From positions 1 through 64,000 of the forward strand of contig JAJCXR010000054.1 in NCBI GenBank assembly GCA_029263315.1: a stretch of 64,000 nucleotides of DNA, read 5' to 3'. The notes under the pieces are model-generated. The model had not been told where the DNA came from, did no database searches, and saw only the letters and a list, made by a program, of their open reading frames with translations. Positions 1 through 7,903 of this stretch are shown here, piece by piece. Within the stretch, counting starts at the first letter, position 1. Each line of letters begins with the position of its first letter. Made by a program: the position numbers and the translations under genes. Source of the stretch: Acidobacteriota bacterium. Its GTDB lineage: Bacteria > Acidobacteriota > Thermoanaerobaculia > Multivoradales > J023.

Positions 1-150
1 CCGGAAATACGGTGACGTATCGAGAGCACCGAGGCGCCGCGTCCGCAAGGCTTGCGAGCGAGGCATAGTGGGGCTCTGTTGCAGCGAGCGTAACGCCGCG
101 GACGCGGATGCTTCGGCGCTCGAATACCAGCGTATTTTTGAAAAGGTGTA
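1..150 (-). repeat. MITE-like repeat, copy A (cut by window edge)
   Basis: The reverse complement of this stretch matches 45092-45250 at roughly 90% identity by eye over its whole length. The complete copy has terminal inverted repeats of the form TACACCTTTC...CGTATTT, each starting with a TA dinucleotide, which is the kind of end left by IS630/Tc1-mariner-type elements. No transposase is encoded, so a non-autonomous element (MITE) is inferred. About ten bases of one end lie outside the window. The other end (GGTGTA, 145-150) abuts the stop codon of the neighbouring vapC gene. Confidence 0.7.
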
Positions 151-151
151 C

Positions 152-544
152 TTAGAAAACCTCAAACAGGACCGGCAGGCCTGGAGCCTTGGCCAACCGG
201 CGGTCCATCGTCAAGACCGGCGCGTCCAAGACCTCCGCCAAAACCACATAGGCGGCATCGTATGCCGTCACTCGATGGCGGAATCTCCAAACTTGCCGCA
301 GCAAATGACGGTGCTCATAGCGGTGGATATCCAGTTGCGAGAAGTCTTCCAGGATCTGCCGGGCTCGATCTTCTGCAATGAGACGCTTCAGGACGTAACC
401 CCGCAGGACCTGAGTCACCTCGATATCCAACAGATGGGGAGCGTGGAGCGAGAGCTTTGGATCGGCGATGCGGTGGGCAATGCGGCGCCCCGAGGGAGAG
501 TTGATCAACACCTCAAAAATCGCTGAGGCATCGATAACAATCAT
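152..544 (-). CDS. vapC: VapC-family PIN-domain ribonuclease toxin
   Basis: This 130-residue protein is a PIN-domain endoribonuclease, the toxin half of a type II vapBC module. VapC toxins act in the cytoplasm and typically cleave tRNA or rRNA using Mg2+. The expected acidic residues are present: Asp5 in the opening MIVIDAS motif, Glu42, Asp96 in the YDAAYV motif and Asp114 in the LTMDRRL motif. Length is normal for the family, so it looks intact. Its ATG overlaps the antitoxin stop by four bases (ATGA), which implies translational coupling. The TAA stop lies one base from the end of the MITE copy at 1-150, an odd placement repeated at the other copy. The RNA target cannot be read from sequence. 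Confidence 0.9.
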   Translation of the reverse strand: MIVIDASAIFEVLINSPSGRRIAHRIADPKLSLHAPHLLDIEVTQVLRGYVLKRLIAEDRARQILEDFSQLDIHRYEHRHLLRQVWRFRHRVTAYDAAYVVLAEVLDAPVLTMDRRLAKAPGLPVLFEVF

Positions 545-771
545 CTGGAGTCTCTCAGTTGCCTCACCATTTCGGCAGGTGAAGGTTCGAGGTCTGCTTC
601 CGGTAGCTCCGCCAAGCGATCGAGTATTTCAGCCCGCGTGGGACGATTCAGAGAGCTCTGCAACTGCCGCAAGATGTATTCCGACATCGACATGCCGGCG
701 AGGGCGGCCCTCGCTTTGACTCGGCGGTGGACATCCTCGGGGACATTGCGTACTTGAATCATCGTTGACAT
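541..771 (-). CDS. vapB: Ribbon-helix-helix antitoxin (FitA/VapB-like)
   Basis: A 76-residue antitoxin partner of the downstream VapC. The N-terminal half (STMIQVRNVPEDVHRRVK, then SMSEYILRQL) is a ribbon-helix-helix DNA-binding fold of the FitA type. The acidic C-terminal tail (ELPEADLEPSPAEM) is the kind of segment that wraps the toxin. The start is placed at ATG 771 because the family begins with the short beta strand IQVRNV; a longer reading frame upstream to 885 adds Cys-rich sequence with no family resemblance. Such antitoxins normally autoregulate their operon, but no clear operator was seen upstream. Confidence 0.85.
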   Translation of the reverse strand: MSTMIQVRNVPEDVHRRVKARAALAGMSMSEYILRQLQSSLNRPTRAEILDRLAELPEADLEPSPAEMVRQLRDSR

Positions 772-952
772 GCAACAAACATATTTTCGTGCGCAGCACA
801 TGTCAAGCAGGCTCTGCATGAATGAGATTCTTGGAATGAGCAGGTCGCCGTAAACTAGCCTTCTCGCATCCCGAGTAGCGACCATCGTAGAATATACCCG
901 CCGACTACCACCCAGTCACCTGGCCCTAAGACAAACCCCCGAGGAGCCCGCC

Positions 953-1543
953 ATGCCAATACCAATCATTCGACGCCACCTTGCATGGACCACCGTCCTG
1001 GCCGTGTGCTGCCTCGCAGCTCTTCCCCTGGCAGCGCAACAACCCCGGGTGGCGGCTGTGGAGCTGCACAACCAGACCGACATCTTCTTGCCGCGGGTGG
1101 GCTCTTACAGTGAAGAGGCGCTGGTGGCTCACTTCAGCCGCTTCAGCGATCTCCAGATCCTCGACCGCACCATCGTTTCCGATCGCCTGCTGCAACGCTA
1201 CGACCGGGTCGTCCTGTTCCCCAGCGACCCTCAGCTGACGGCGGATTTCGGTCGCGATCTCGGCGTCGACTACGTCATCACCGGCAACATCGTCGACTAC
1301 GAGACCGATACGGCGGCGCACCGCATGATGGTGGAGTTCCGCATCATCGACGTGGCACACCAGGATTACATCCTACGCAAGGTCTACGACGGAGAGGTCG
1401 CCGCCGCACCCTCGGAGCACAAGAAACATCGCGAGATCCTCGACCAGATCATCGAGCACATGGCGCTCGACTTCGAAGACGGTCTTGGCCGGGGTAGCGA
1501 TCAAGAGCATCTCGAACAGGGGAGCGAGCCGGCTGGGTTTTGA
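953..1543 (+). CDS. Secreted CsgG/LpoB-like hypothetical protein
   Basis: A 196-residue exported protein. Residues 1-28 form a signal peptide ending near LAAQQ, with no lipobox. The body has an AAVELHN strand, the phrase ILDRTIVSDRLL and the segment LGVDYVITGNIVDYETD. That layout recalls the alpha/beta fold shared by CsgG, LpoB and TolB-N type periplasmic proteins, in which a 'GaDYvitG' strand is common. No curli or peptidoglycan-synthase neighbour supports a specific role. A GAGGAG ribosome-binding site lies seven bases before the ATG. The tail (EQGSEPAGF) is low in hydrophobics. Function is unknown; the family call is tentative. Confidence 0.6.
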   Translation: MPIPIIRRHLAWTTVLAVCCLAALPLAAQQPRVAAVELHNQTDIFLPRVGSYSEEALVAHFSRFSDLQILDRTIVSDRLLQRYDRVVLFPSDPQLTADFGRDLGVDYVITGNIVDYETDTAAHRMMVEFRIIDVAHQDYILRKVYDGEVAAAPSEHKKHREILDQIIEHMALDFEDGLGRGSDQEHLEQGSEPAGF

Positions 1544-1584
1544 AGGCCAACCCTGGAGTGGATGCCAACCCCCGGGTGGCGTCG

Positions 1585-3564
1585 CTACCCCCCTGACCCC
1601 GGGCCCTCAGGCTGCTCCCCTTCGGGTCCAACAAAATCAGATCCAGCCCGAGCCAAAAGCTGCGAGAACGGCACCTCGCCATAGCGTCCAAACATGGCGT
1701 GGGAGGTCAGTTTCCGCTTGCTCAGGTACGGTGAGGTGAGACCGGCCAGGAAACGGGCCAAGGCCCGGGGATCGGCGAGCACCTCGGCGTGCTCTTGACG
1801 CACCGCCTCGACCTGACGCCAGCTCTGGTCATCGAGGGTGGACCCGTGGGCGGGCGGCAGAGGTGGTGCCTCGCCTTCGAGGCACCAGGAGCAGTGGCCA
1901 CAGGGCTGCTCCCTGGGCTCGCCGAAGTACTCACTCAGCCTGTTGGTGCGGCAGGCGGCGAGGGTCATCAGCTCGACCACCTGATCGAGGCGCTGGACTT
2001 CCCGGCGCTCCAGCTCCAAAGCCCGACGGTGCAGATCCTGCCCTAGGGCGTCGAGGTCTTCCGGCGTTCGTAGCTTGCGGTAGGTGTGGTGCACACCCGC
2101 CGCCTTGACGGTCATGAGATCGATCTCCGCCAAGTAGTCCAGGGCCCGCACCAGCCGGTCCCGCGGCGCTCCGAGATGCCGACTGGCGGCCTCGAGATCG
2201 ATGTGGAACCAGGCCCTGGCCTTCTTCGATTGCTGCAAGAGACGGGACAAGAACTGCCGCCGTTCGCCGTCGAAACGCCCGAGGATCTCCGCCGAGCTGA
2301 CGTGGGGCTTGAACTGATAATTGGCATAGAAGGGCGTTCCCGCTTCCAGATAGCCGTCTAGCTCCAGGTATGTCAGCAGGGTACGCAGCACCAGCTGACG
2401 CAAATCGCAGCGATTGCCCAGGCTGACCAGGGCCAGCTCCAGCATTTCCTCCTGCGACTCGACAAAAAGCTCCCGCAACAACCGGGCGATGGCCTCCTGG
2501 GACGGTGTGTCACCGAAGGCAAAGTTCTCCAACACCACCCGATCGTCGGCGCAGGCCAGGACTTCGCAAATCGATGTCGCACCATCGCGACCGGCACGGC
2601 CGATCTCCTGCGATAGATTCTCCAGGCTCTTGGGCAGATTGTAGTGGTAGACATAGCGGATATCGGCCTTGTCGATGCCCATGCCAAAGGCGATGGTGGC
2701 GACGACGATGGATTGGTCGGAGGCGATGAAGGCTTCCTGCACCCGACTGCGGTCCTCGGACTGCATACCGGCATGGTAGGCCTGCGCCTCAAATCCCGCC
2801 GTTCGCAGTTGCTCCGCCACTTGCTCGGCGGTGCGCTGTAAGGTGACGTAGACGATGGTCGAGCCCGGCGGACGTTGACGCAGCGTCGACACCAACCTCC
2901 CGTCGCGGTCCTCGGACCGCAGTGGCGTCGACAACAGAGTCAGATTGGGACGATAGAAACCGGTGCGAATGGCGCACTCAGGCGCGATGTCAAAACCCTG
3001 ACGGATGTCGTCCAACACCTTAGGCGGTGCGGTGGCGGTCAAGGCCAAGACTCGCTCGGCGCCGCATCGCTTGGCAAAGGCCACCAACTTCAGATAATCG
3101 GGGCGAAAATTATGCCCCCACTCGGAGATGCAATGGGCCTCGTCGACGGCGAAGAGGGAGATGGGCAGGATTTCGACCTGATGACGAAACCGTTCATTAT
3201 TGAAACGCTCCGGAGCCACGTAGAGCAGCTTCAAGGTGCCGGCACGGATGTCCGACATCACCTGGCGGTACTCCTCGAGGCTCAGCGACGAGTCGAGGCG
3301 CGCAGCGGCGATGCCACGGGTTTGCAGCTGATCGATCTGATCCTTCATCAAGGCGATCAACGGCGACACCACCAAGGTCAACCCCGGTAGCAATAGGGCG
3401 GGCAGCTGATAACACAGGGATTTGCCGCTGCCGGTGGGAAAGACCGCCGCCGCCGACTGACCGGCCAGCAGGTGGGCGATCACCGCCTCCTGACCCGGCC
3501 GAAAGGTCTCGAAACCGAAATGCTGCTGCAGCTGCTGTTGGAGGTGGGACGAGACTTCATCCAT
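1585..3564 (-). CDS. recQ: RecQ-family ATP-dependent DNA helicase
   Basis: A 659-residue superfamily-2 3'-5' DNA helicase acting in recombination and replication-fork repair. Visible motifs are the Q-motif region (FGFETFRPGQEAVI, 17-30), Walker A TGSGKS at 44-49, DEAH at 141-144, motif III TATAPP and motif VI QEIGRAGRDG. The RQC region has the four-Cys zinc site (CRTNR, CGHCSWC) around residues 520-545. The C-terminus ends with YLSKRKLTSHAMFGRYGEVPF, a short winged-helix-like tail in place of a recognisable HRDC domain. Its start overlaps the DUF4184 gene stop by eight bases, so the two are probably co-transcribed. Confidence 0.95.
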   Translation of the reverse strand: MDEVSSHLQQQLQQHFGFETFRPGQEAVIAHLLAGQSAAAVFPTGSGKSLCYQLPALLLPGLTLVVSPLIALMKDQIDQLQTRGIAAARLDSSLSLEEYRQVMSDIRAGTLKLLYVAPERFNNERFRHQVEILPISLFAVDEAHCISEWGHNFRPDYLKLVAFAKRCGAERVLALTATAPPKVLDDIRQGFDIAPECAIRTGFYRPNLTLLSTPLRSEDRDGRLVSTLRQRPPGSTIVYVTLQRTAEQVAEQLRTAGFEAQAYHAGMQSEDRSRVQEAFIASDQSIVVATIAFGMGIDKADIRYVYHYNLPKSLENLSQEIGRAGRDGATSICEVLACADDRVVLENFAFGDTPSQEAIARLLRELFVESQEEMLELALVSLGNRCDLRQLVLRTLLTYLELDGYLEAGTPFYANYQFKPHVSSAEILGRFDGERRQFLSRLLQQSKKARAWFHIDLEAASRHLGAPRDRLVRALDYLAEIDLMTVKAAGVHHTYRKLRTPEDLDALGQDLHRRALELERREVQRLDQVVELMTLAACRTNRLSEYFGEPREQPCGHCSWCLEGEAPPLPPAHGSTLDDQSWRQVEAVRQEHAEVLADPRALARFLAGLTSPYLSKRKLTSHAMFGRYGEVPFSQLLARAGSDFVGPEGEQPEGPGSGG

Positions 3565-4345
3565 GGCTGAGTTTCCTAGAGGCGACGAAGCGTTCGCTTC
3601 CCCACCAGATCAAGGTGTAGAGAACCACCGCCAGTAAGAAGCTCCTACCGCCGATGATCACCATATGACGTAGCAGCAGAGAGAACTCTAAAAACTCAGC
3701 GCTGGTGGCGGCGGCCAAGATGGCAGCAGCTGACGGTAGCAGGAAGAGGGTCAAACGCACCCGTCGTCGCCAAGTTTCGGGCCAAGGCCAGTGCGGAGGC
3801 GGCTCAGCCAAAGGAGCACGGCGCAGCCACAGCCAGGCGGCCAAGATCAGAATCGCCACCCCCACCACGCCGCTGGCGTATTGCAGCACCTTGTAAAGCC
3901 AGAAGTTGTAACCCCCGAAGCGGAAGAGCAGCGTCTTGAGGAGCGGCAAACGCTCGACAAAAAAGCCGTACTTGTGGGTACACGAATCCCACACGATATG
4001 ACTGAAGGACCCTAACCACACCGAGAGGGGCAAGGCCCAGAGATGTTTGTCGGTGTCCAACATCGGCGACAGGGGCAAGCGGGCGCCGAGCTCGGGTGGC
4101 AAAACGAACGCCAAAGGCCGCTTGATCAGGGCATGAAACAGGCCGTAGAACACCAGCCCCAAGGGCAAGGAGAACCACAGCAAACCGTACAGGGAATGGG
4201 TATCACCGCGGTCGATCTCGAGGGCCAAGAAGTAAGGCGTGTCGGGCATCATGCTGCCGATCGCCAAGGCCGAAAAGACGGCGTGACGTCGCAGCAGCTT
4301 GGGCAACGGCAGAATGATGGCGGGATGGGCGAGGGTGAACGGCAT
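3557..4345 (-). CDS. DUF4184 family integral membrane protein
   Basis: A 262-residue membrane protein with the DUF4184 signature: N-terminal MPFTLAHPAIILPL, the GSMMPDTPYF motif at about residues 31-40, and SFSHIVWDSCTH mid-protein. These conserved His and Asp residues suggest a metal-binding or hydrolase-like site related to the YdjM/metal-dependent membrane hydrolase group. About five hydrophobic segments are visible, including VLQYASGVVGVAILILAAWL and HMVIIGGRSFLLAVVLYTLIWW. No substrate is known for the family. It overlaps recQ by eight bases and follows a hepT remnant. Confidence 0.8.
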   Translation of the reverse strand: MPFTLAHPAIILPLPKLLRRHAVFSALAIGSMMPDTPYFLALEIDRGDTHSLYGLLWFSLPLGLVFYGLFHALIKRPLAFVLPPELGARLPLSPMLDTDKHLWALPLSVWLGSFSHIVWDSCTHKYGFFVERLPLLKTLLFRFGGYNFWLYKVLQYASGVVGVAILILAAWLWLRRAPLAEPPPHWPWPETWRRRVRLTLFLLPSAAAILAAATSAEFLEFSLLLRHMVIIGGRSFLLAVVLYTLIWWGSERFVASRKLSHG

Positions 4346-4351
4346 GGACGG

Positions 4352-4576
4352 TCATTTTACCAACGGACGCCAGGGCAACGCTGGCCATTCCTCCTTGTTG
4401 GCGGAGCTGACCGCTTTACCTGCTTCCCCAAGCACCATGAGCTGATGGCTGACTCCGGACTGCATCAACGGCGATTCGTCGAAAACAGACCTATCCTGGC
4501 CAGCAAAAGCCTGGGCATTGCGAGCTGCGTCAAGCATGTGAAGGAGCTTGGCGAGGTCCCCTCGATGGCCCGTCAC
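4352..4576 (-). pseudogene. Truncated HepT-like (DUF86) toxin remnant
   Basis: Translation of this stretch contains DLAKLLHMLDAARNA, MQSGVSHQLMVLGEA and EEWPALPWRPLV. These match, in order, the helices of HepT/DUF86 HEPN-type toxins (family pattern: DMLDAARN..., LQSAVIHQLMIIGEA, PEIPWR.IVGMRN). The frame stops at TGA exactly where the catalytic R-x4-6-H motif (GMRNRLIHEY in the family) should begin, so the RNase active site is missing. The partner MntA-type nucleotidyltransferase is also absent; csaA lies upstream instead. The GTG at 4576 is only a nominal start. Confidence 0.65.
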
Positions 4577-4629
4577 AGCGGGATTGCCTGACGCAGAATG
4601 TGGTCCTTTAAATAGGGGCTGAGACCGGC

Positions 4630-4983
4630 TCAACCGGCCCGAGATCCGTCGGGCACCGGCGACTCTGGACAGGCGAGCACCGGCGTGATGCCGTCTTCGT
4701 AACCGATATCGAAGAGCATGCCCTCCGACACCACGCCTGCCATCTTGCGTGGCGCCAGGTTGACGACAAAAAGGGCTTGCCTTCCTTTGATCTCACGGGG
4801 ATCGTCTCGCTCCTGCCGCATACCGGCAAGGATGGTCCGTTGGTGATCGCCGAAGTCCACCGTCAGCTGGACAAGCCTGTTCGATCCGGCAACGTCACCC
4901 ACGGACCGGATGGTGCCGACTCGAATATCGAGCTTTTGCAAATCGTCCACGGTGACCGTCGGCTTGATGGGGGAGCGGTTCAT
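4630..4983 (-). CDS. csaA: CsaA-like tRNA-binding (OB-fold) protein
   Basis: A 117-residue single-domain EMAP/Trbp111-type OB fold, the same domain found at the C-terminus of many methionyl-tRNA synthetases. Family hallmarks are VDDLQKLDIRVGTI near the N-terminus, the strand LTVDFGDHQRTILAGM, and NLAPRKMAGVVSEGML. CsaA was described as a secretion-related chaperone, and the fold binds structured RNA; which role holds here is unclear. ATG 4983 is chosen because it immediately precedes the conserved domain and lies four bases after the uraH stop, implying an operon with uraH. The C-terminus (ACPESPVPDGSRAG) is slightly longer than usual. Confidence 0.85.
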   Translation of the reverse strand: MNRSPIKPTVTVDDLQKLDIRVGTIRSVGDVAGSNRLVQLTVDFGDHQRTILAGMRQERDDPREIKGRQALFVVNLAPRKMAGVVSEGMLFDIGYEDGITPVLACPESPVPDGSRAG

Positions 4984-4987
4984 GGCG

Positions 4988-5335
4988 TCAGCTCCCTCGA
5001 TATGTCGAGTAGCCGAACGGATTGAGCAACAACGGCACATGGTAGTGCTGGTGCACCTCCACCACCTCGAAGAGGATGGGAATGGTGCGATAGAAACTCT
5101 GCGTCGCGGTGGCCCGAAAGTAGGCCTCGACGGCGAAGGTCAGACGGTAGCCGCCGGCTGCCAAGACACTGCCATCGGTCAGCAAATCGACGATACGACC
5201 GTCGGTGTTGGTGGTACCTCGGCCCAACTGGACCCAGGTGCCGTTACCGCCTCGTCGCTCGAGGGTGACGGGAACACCTGCGGCGGGACGGCCACGGGCG
5301 GTGTCGAGAATGTGGGTGGTGATGGGGCTGGCCAT
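4988..5335 (-). CDS. uraH: 5-hydroxyisourate hydrolase (transthyretin-like)
   Basis: A 115-residue transthyretin-related protein that hydrolyses 5-hydroxyisourate to OHCU, the second step of urate breakdown. The N-terminal motif ITTHILDTARGRPAAGVPV supplies the active-site His, HQHYHVPLLLNPFGYSTYRGS contains further catalytic His and Arg residues, and the C-terminus ends in the diagnostic YRGS tetrapeptide. There is no signal peptide, so it is cytoplasmic. The next enzyme, uraD, lies 2 kb upstream in the same orientation, separated by a DUF6986 gene and a toxin-antitoxin scar. No urate oxidase gene is visible in the window. Confidence 0.95.
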   Translation of the reverse strand: MASPITTHILDTARGRPAAGVPVTLERRGGNGTWVQLGRGTTNTDGRIVDLLTDGSVLAAGGYRLTFAVEAYFRATATQSFYRTIPILFEVVEVHQHYHVPLLLNPFGYSTYRGS

Positions 5336-5338
5336 GGG

Positions 5339-5620
5339 TTACGCCGCCGAGATGGAGAGCTTGACCCCAAGGCTGTTGAGAACCTTGAGCACCGTGTCAT
5401 AACGCGGCTTGGCTCCGGGAGTCATTGCCTTGTACAAACTCTCACGACCCAGACCTGTTCTTGCCGCGATCGCACTCATACCATGGGCTTTGGCAACATG
5501 ACCGACAGCGGCAAGAAAGACGTCGGGATTGTCATCCTCTAAGGCTGCCGACAGATACTCGGCAATAGTCTCCTCGCTGTCGAGGTACTCACTCGGATCA
5601 AATTCCGTCACCTTTTCCAC
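5339..5620 (-). CDS. higA: HigA-like addiction-module antidote protein
   Basis: A 93-residue Xre-type antitoxin of the 'putative addiction module antidote' family. Family landmarks are the N-terminal FDPSEYLDSEETIAEYLSAALED, the helix-turn-helix stretch MSAIAARTGLGRESLYKAM, and the tail YDTVLKVLNSLGVKLSISA. GTG 5620 is taken as start because an AGGAGG ribosome-binding site sits seven bases upstream. The partner toxin gene directly upstream is broken (5608-5794), so this appears to be a surviving orphan antitoxin. A palindromic operator and a promoter upstream remain intact, so the protein may still be made and autoregulated. It ends three bases before uraH and may be co-transcribed with it. 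Confidence 0.85.
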   Translation of the reverse strand: MEKVTEFDPSEYLDSEETIAEYLSAALEDDNPDVFLAAVGHVAKAHGMSAIAARTGLGRESLYKAMTPGAKPRYDTVLKVLNSLGVKLSISAA

Positions 5621-5794
5621 AGCATGTCCTCCTCGATCTCTTCGACCAAGCGTTTCGCTCGCAAAATGTCTCGATCCTACCAAGATGACCTAATCTCGCC
5701 GACTCGAGCCGAGCGAGAATACGCGCCTTACTTTTGGATCGCGGAGTCCTTTGGGCCACTTGCTGAAAGTTGCCGTCTGCCGCAATACATACAC
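5608..5794 (-). pseudogene. Decayed HigB/RelE-type toxin gene
   Basis: Three pieces of a HigB-type killer protein can be read in order but in different frames. The first, from GTG 5794, reads VYVLRQTATFSKWPKGLRDPK. The second reads KARILARLESARLGHLG. The third reads DRDILRAKRLVEEIEEDM and ends at TGA 5608-5610, just inside the antitoxin start, as in intact higBA operons. A frameshift separates pieces one and two near 5732. Between pieces two and three (near 5678) about 40 codons are missing, covering the central beta strands (family pattern ELRIDYGPGYRVYF). The toxin cannot be functional. Confidence 0.7.
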
Positions 5795-5800
5795 ATGGCA

Positions 5801-5829
5801 AATGTATCCCAATGGATACAAGCGGTCAA
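5801..5829 (-). promoter_or_regulatory. Sigma-70-type promoter of the higBA remnant
   Basis: On the minus strand TTGACC (5829-5824, five of six consensus bases) is followed after exactly 17 bases by TACATT (5806-5801, four of six). The predicted transcription start falls at or beside the GTG at 5794, which would give a nearly leaderless toxin mRNA. The -35 box overlaps the stop of the upstream DUF6986 gene. Confidence 0.6.
5803..5820. promoter_or_regulatory. Palindromic operator, likely bound by HigA-like antitoxin
   Basis: TGTATCC-CAAT-GGATACA is a perfect inverted repeat with seven-base arms and a four-base spacer. It fills the spacer and part of the -10 box of the promoter at 5801-5829, an ideal place for repression. 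HigA-type antitoxins usually bind such a site in their own promoter, so autoregulation is inferred. Confidence 0.6.
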
Positions 5830-7271
5830 TCTGTGTCGCGACGGCCTTCGACGATACGTTTGAAAGAACGGGTGCGCAGCTCCGCCAGGCTGAGGCCGGT
5901 GCGCAAGGCTTCCTCTTTGGTCAAGGCACCGCAGGAGAGGCCGCTGAGGAAGAAATTGAGCAACGCCTGGCCGGTGGCGGCGTCGTCGAAGACATCTCCG
6001 ACCAAGGTGGCCTGGGCCGCCTTGTCGATGAACTTCGACAAACGCTCGGTGGCGGCGTCCAGCCCCGAGAGAAAAAAGCTGTAGACCGCCGCATAACGGA
6101 TGGGAAACTGCGCCGGGTGCAAGTCCCAGCCCTGGTAGTAACCATGGCGCAGGGAATGATGGACATCGTCGTAGTTGCTTTTCGAGATGCGGTGCACGAC
6201 CTGACGATTGTGTCGCTGCTGTGCGGCACTGAGCTCCGGTCCGCCTTGGGTGGCGCGATGTGGCCCCACCGGCATCAGGTTGGTGGCACCGTCGCTCAAG
6301 CGCACACCGGTGCCGGCCAAGGACACTTGCATCATGTGGCGGGCGAAATCGCAGACCGGATGCCGCATGCCCTGGTGGGCGGCGATGATGCCGCAGGAGG
6401 CGGTGTAGTCGTAGACCCCAAAATGGGCCCCGACGCATCGACCTTCGGCCGCCGCCACCAAGCGTGGCAACGGCGTGCCACCGGCGGCGTCGATGAGACT
6501 CTGGGGAGTCTCCACCATGAGCTCCAAGCGTAGGGCCCCCGCCTCCAGGCCCGTGACCTGCTCCAGGCGCTCCAAAACTTGTACCAGGGCGGTCAATTCC
6601 TGCTCTAGGCTGACCTTGGGCAAGGTGACCACAAAATTGGCCGGTAGGCGTCCTGCCTCCCCCACTAACCGACTGACAAAAATATCAAGGGTGCGGATGG
6701 AACGGGCCCGCAGCTCCGAGGAAAAGGGTTTGATGCGGATGCCGATGAAGGGCGGCAAGATGCCGGCCGCCAAACCCCGGACCACCTCGTCGGCGGACCT
6801 CAGCGCCTCGGCGTCCTCTTCGGCGTCGGGCCGGTGGCCGAAACCGTCCTCGAAGTCGATGCGGAAATCCTCCACCGCCTCCCGCCGCAGCTTCTCCCCC
6901 ACCCGCTGATGGACCGTCGCCGCCAGCCAGGCGCTGGCATCGCTCCGCCGAAGATCGTCGGCGTCCTGGTGGAGCTTGGCGACCAGCCCCTGGCGTGCGC
7001 CCTCGTCCGCCGGTAGATCCCCGTGGCCGGGCAACTCCAATACCTGTGCAAGGGTGACAAAGTCTTCGAAGTGGGCTTCGAAGTGGCGCCGCGCCACCTT
7101 GCCCAACTTGTCGGCGGAATCGGCCTTGAAGAGATTGGCGCCGCCGTACACCGTATGCACCGGCTGTCGGTCTCCCGAGGCGCCGGGATAACGTTCGGCG
7201 AAAACTTCGAGTGCGCCATCTAGGGGCGCCGTAATGCGGGCGAAATCGGCAGCGTCGAGGGATGTTTTCAT
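5826..7271 (-). CDS. DUF6986 family protein (HpcH/CitE aldolase-like)
   Basis: A 481-residue cytoplasmic protein with a TIM-barrel resembling HpcH/HpaI aldolases, citrate lyase beta and malate synthase. RIDFEDGFG and LMVETPQSL look like the metal-ligand Asp/Glu motifs of that superfamily, and HFGVYDYTASCGI resembles the barrel's C-terminal strands. The C-terminal third (SNYDDVHHSLRHGYYQGWDLHPAQFPIRY) is typical of DUF6986. ATG 7271 is preferred over longer frames because similarity begins at about that point. It lies between uraD and uraH, so an acyl-CoA/keto-acid lyase step linked to ureide or glyoxylate metabolism is plausible, but the substrate is unknown. Confidence 0.75.
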   Translation of the reverse strand: MKTSLDAADFARITAPLDGALEVFAERYPGASGDRQPVHTVYGGANLFKADSADKLGKVARRHFEAHFEDFVTLAQVLELPGHGDLPADEGARQGLVAKLHQDADDLRRSDASAWLAATVHQRVGEKLRREAVEDFRIDFEDGFGHRPDAEEDAEALRSADEVVRGLAAGILPPFIGIRIKPFSSELRARSIRTLDIFVSRLVGEAGRLPANFVVTLPKVSLEQELTALVQVLERLEQVTGLEAGALRLELMVETPQSLIDAAGGTPLPRLVAAAEGRCVGAHFGVYDYTASCGIIAAHQGMRHPVCDFARHMMQVSLAGTGVRLSDGATNLMPVGPHRATQGGPELSAAQQRHNRQVVHRISKSNYDDVHHSLRHGYYQGWDLHPAQFPIRYAAVYSFFLSGLDAATERLSKFIDKAAQATLVGDVFDDAATGQALLNFFLSGLSCGALTKEEALRTGLSLAELRTRSFKRIVEGRRDTD

Positions 7272-7360
7272 GGCCGGTCTTGTCCCATCCTGGGTCGATC
7301 CGTCGGGGCTCGCGTCGATCCCAGTTGGTTTGAGCGGTCGTTGCCAGGAAATTGCAGGAA

Positions 7361-7903
7361 TCAGATGACCGACACCAGCTTCTGCAATCGTAGGTGGGTG
7401 ATGCGCTGTTGCTCTCGAGCCGCCACTCGCCATTCCTCATCGGGGGAATTGCCGAGCCGGCGCTGTAGCATGGTGAGCATCTCCGCCGCGCTCTTACCGC
7501 TCGCACAAACGATGAAAATAAAACCGAAACGGTCGTCGTAAGCCCGATTGGCCGCCGCCAGTTGGTACAACAACGCCTCATCGGCCAGGGTGACGGACGC
7601 TTGCTCGTCCTCCGACCAGGCGGCGGTGGCGGAAAAACGCTGCCGCAGGTTATCGATGTCACCGATGCAAGGATGATGGGAGAAGGCCTGCAGCCAGTCC
7701 TCCCGCCGCAGAAGCGCCGCCGCTTCCGAGGCGGCCCGCAACAAACCGTCCACGTCACCGTAGGGCCGACGGGCCAACATTTCCTCGATCCAGCGGTCGG
7801 AGCCGCAGCAAAGATGGAGATGCTGAGCCAGCTCAGCGGCCTCCATGCGATCGAGATCAGGCACGCAGAGGGACGTCGGTGCGGAGCTGGAATTGGAAAT
7901 CAT
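7361..7903 (-). CDS. uraD: OHCU decarboxylase (ureidoimidazoline decarboxylase)
   Basis: A 180-residue enzyme that decarboxylates 2-oxo-4-hydroxy-4-carboxy-5-ureidoimidazoline to S-allantoin, the step after UraH. The catalytic His lies in the HHPCIGD motif at residues 76-82 (usual form HPRIGD). The second signature, RFGFIFIVCASGKSA around 125-139, is intact. Helices with LYQLAAANRAYDD and the Arg-rich RRLGNSPDEEWRVAAREQQRI segment are typical. It lies 89 bases upstream of the DUF6986 gene in the same direction, so the purine-catabolism genes probably formed one operon before the higBA insertion. Confidence 0.93.
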   Translation of the reverse strand: MISNSSSAPTSLCVPDLDRMEAAELAQHLHLCCGSDRWIEEMLARRPYGDVDGLLRAASEAAALLRREDWLQAFSHHPCIGDIDNLRQRFSATAAWSEDEQASVTLADEALLYQLAAANRAYDDRFGFIFIVCASGKSAAEMLTMLQRRLGNSPDEEWRVAAREQQRITHLRLQKLVSVI

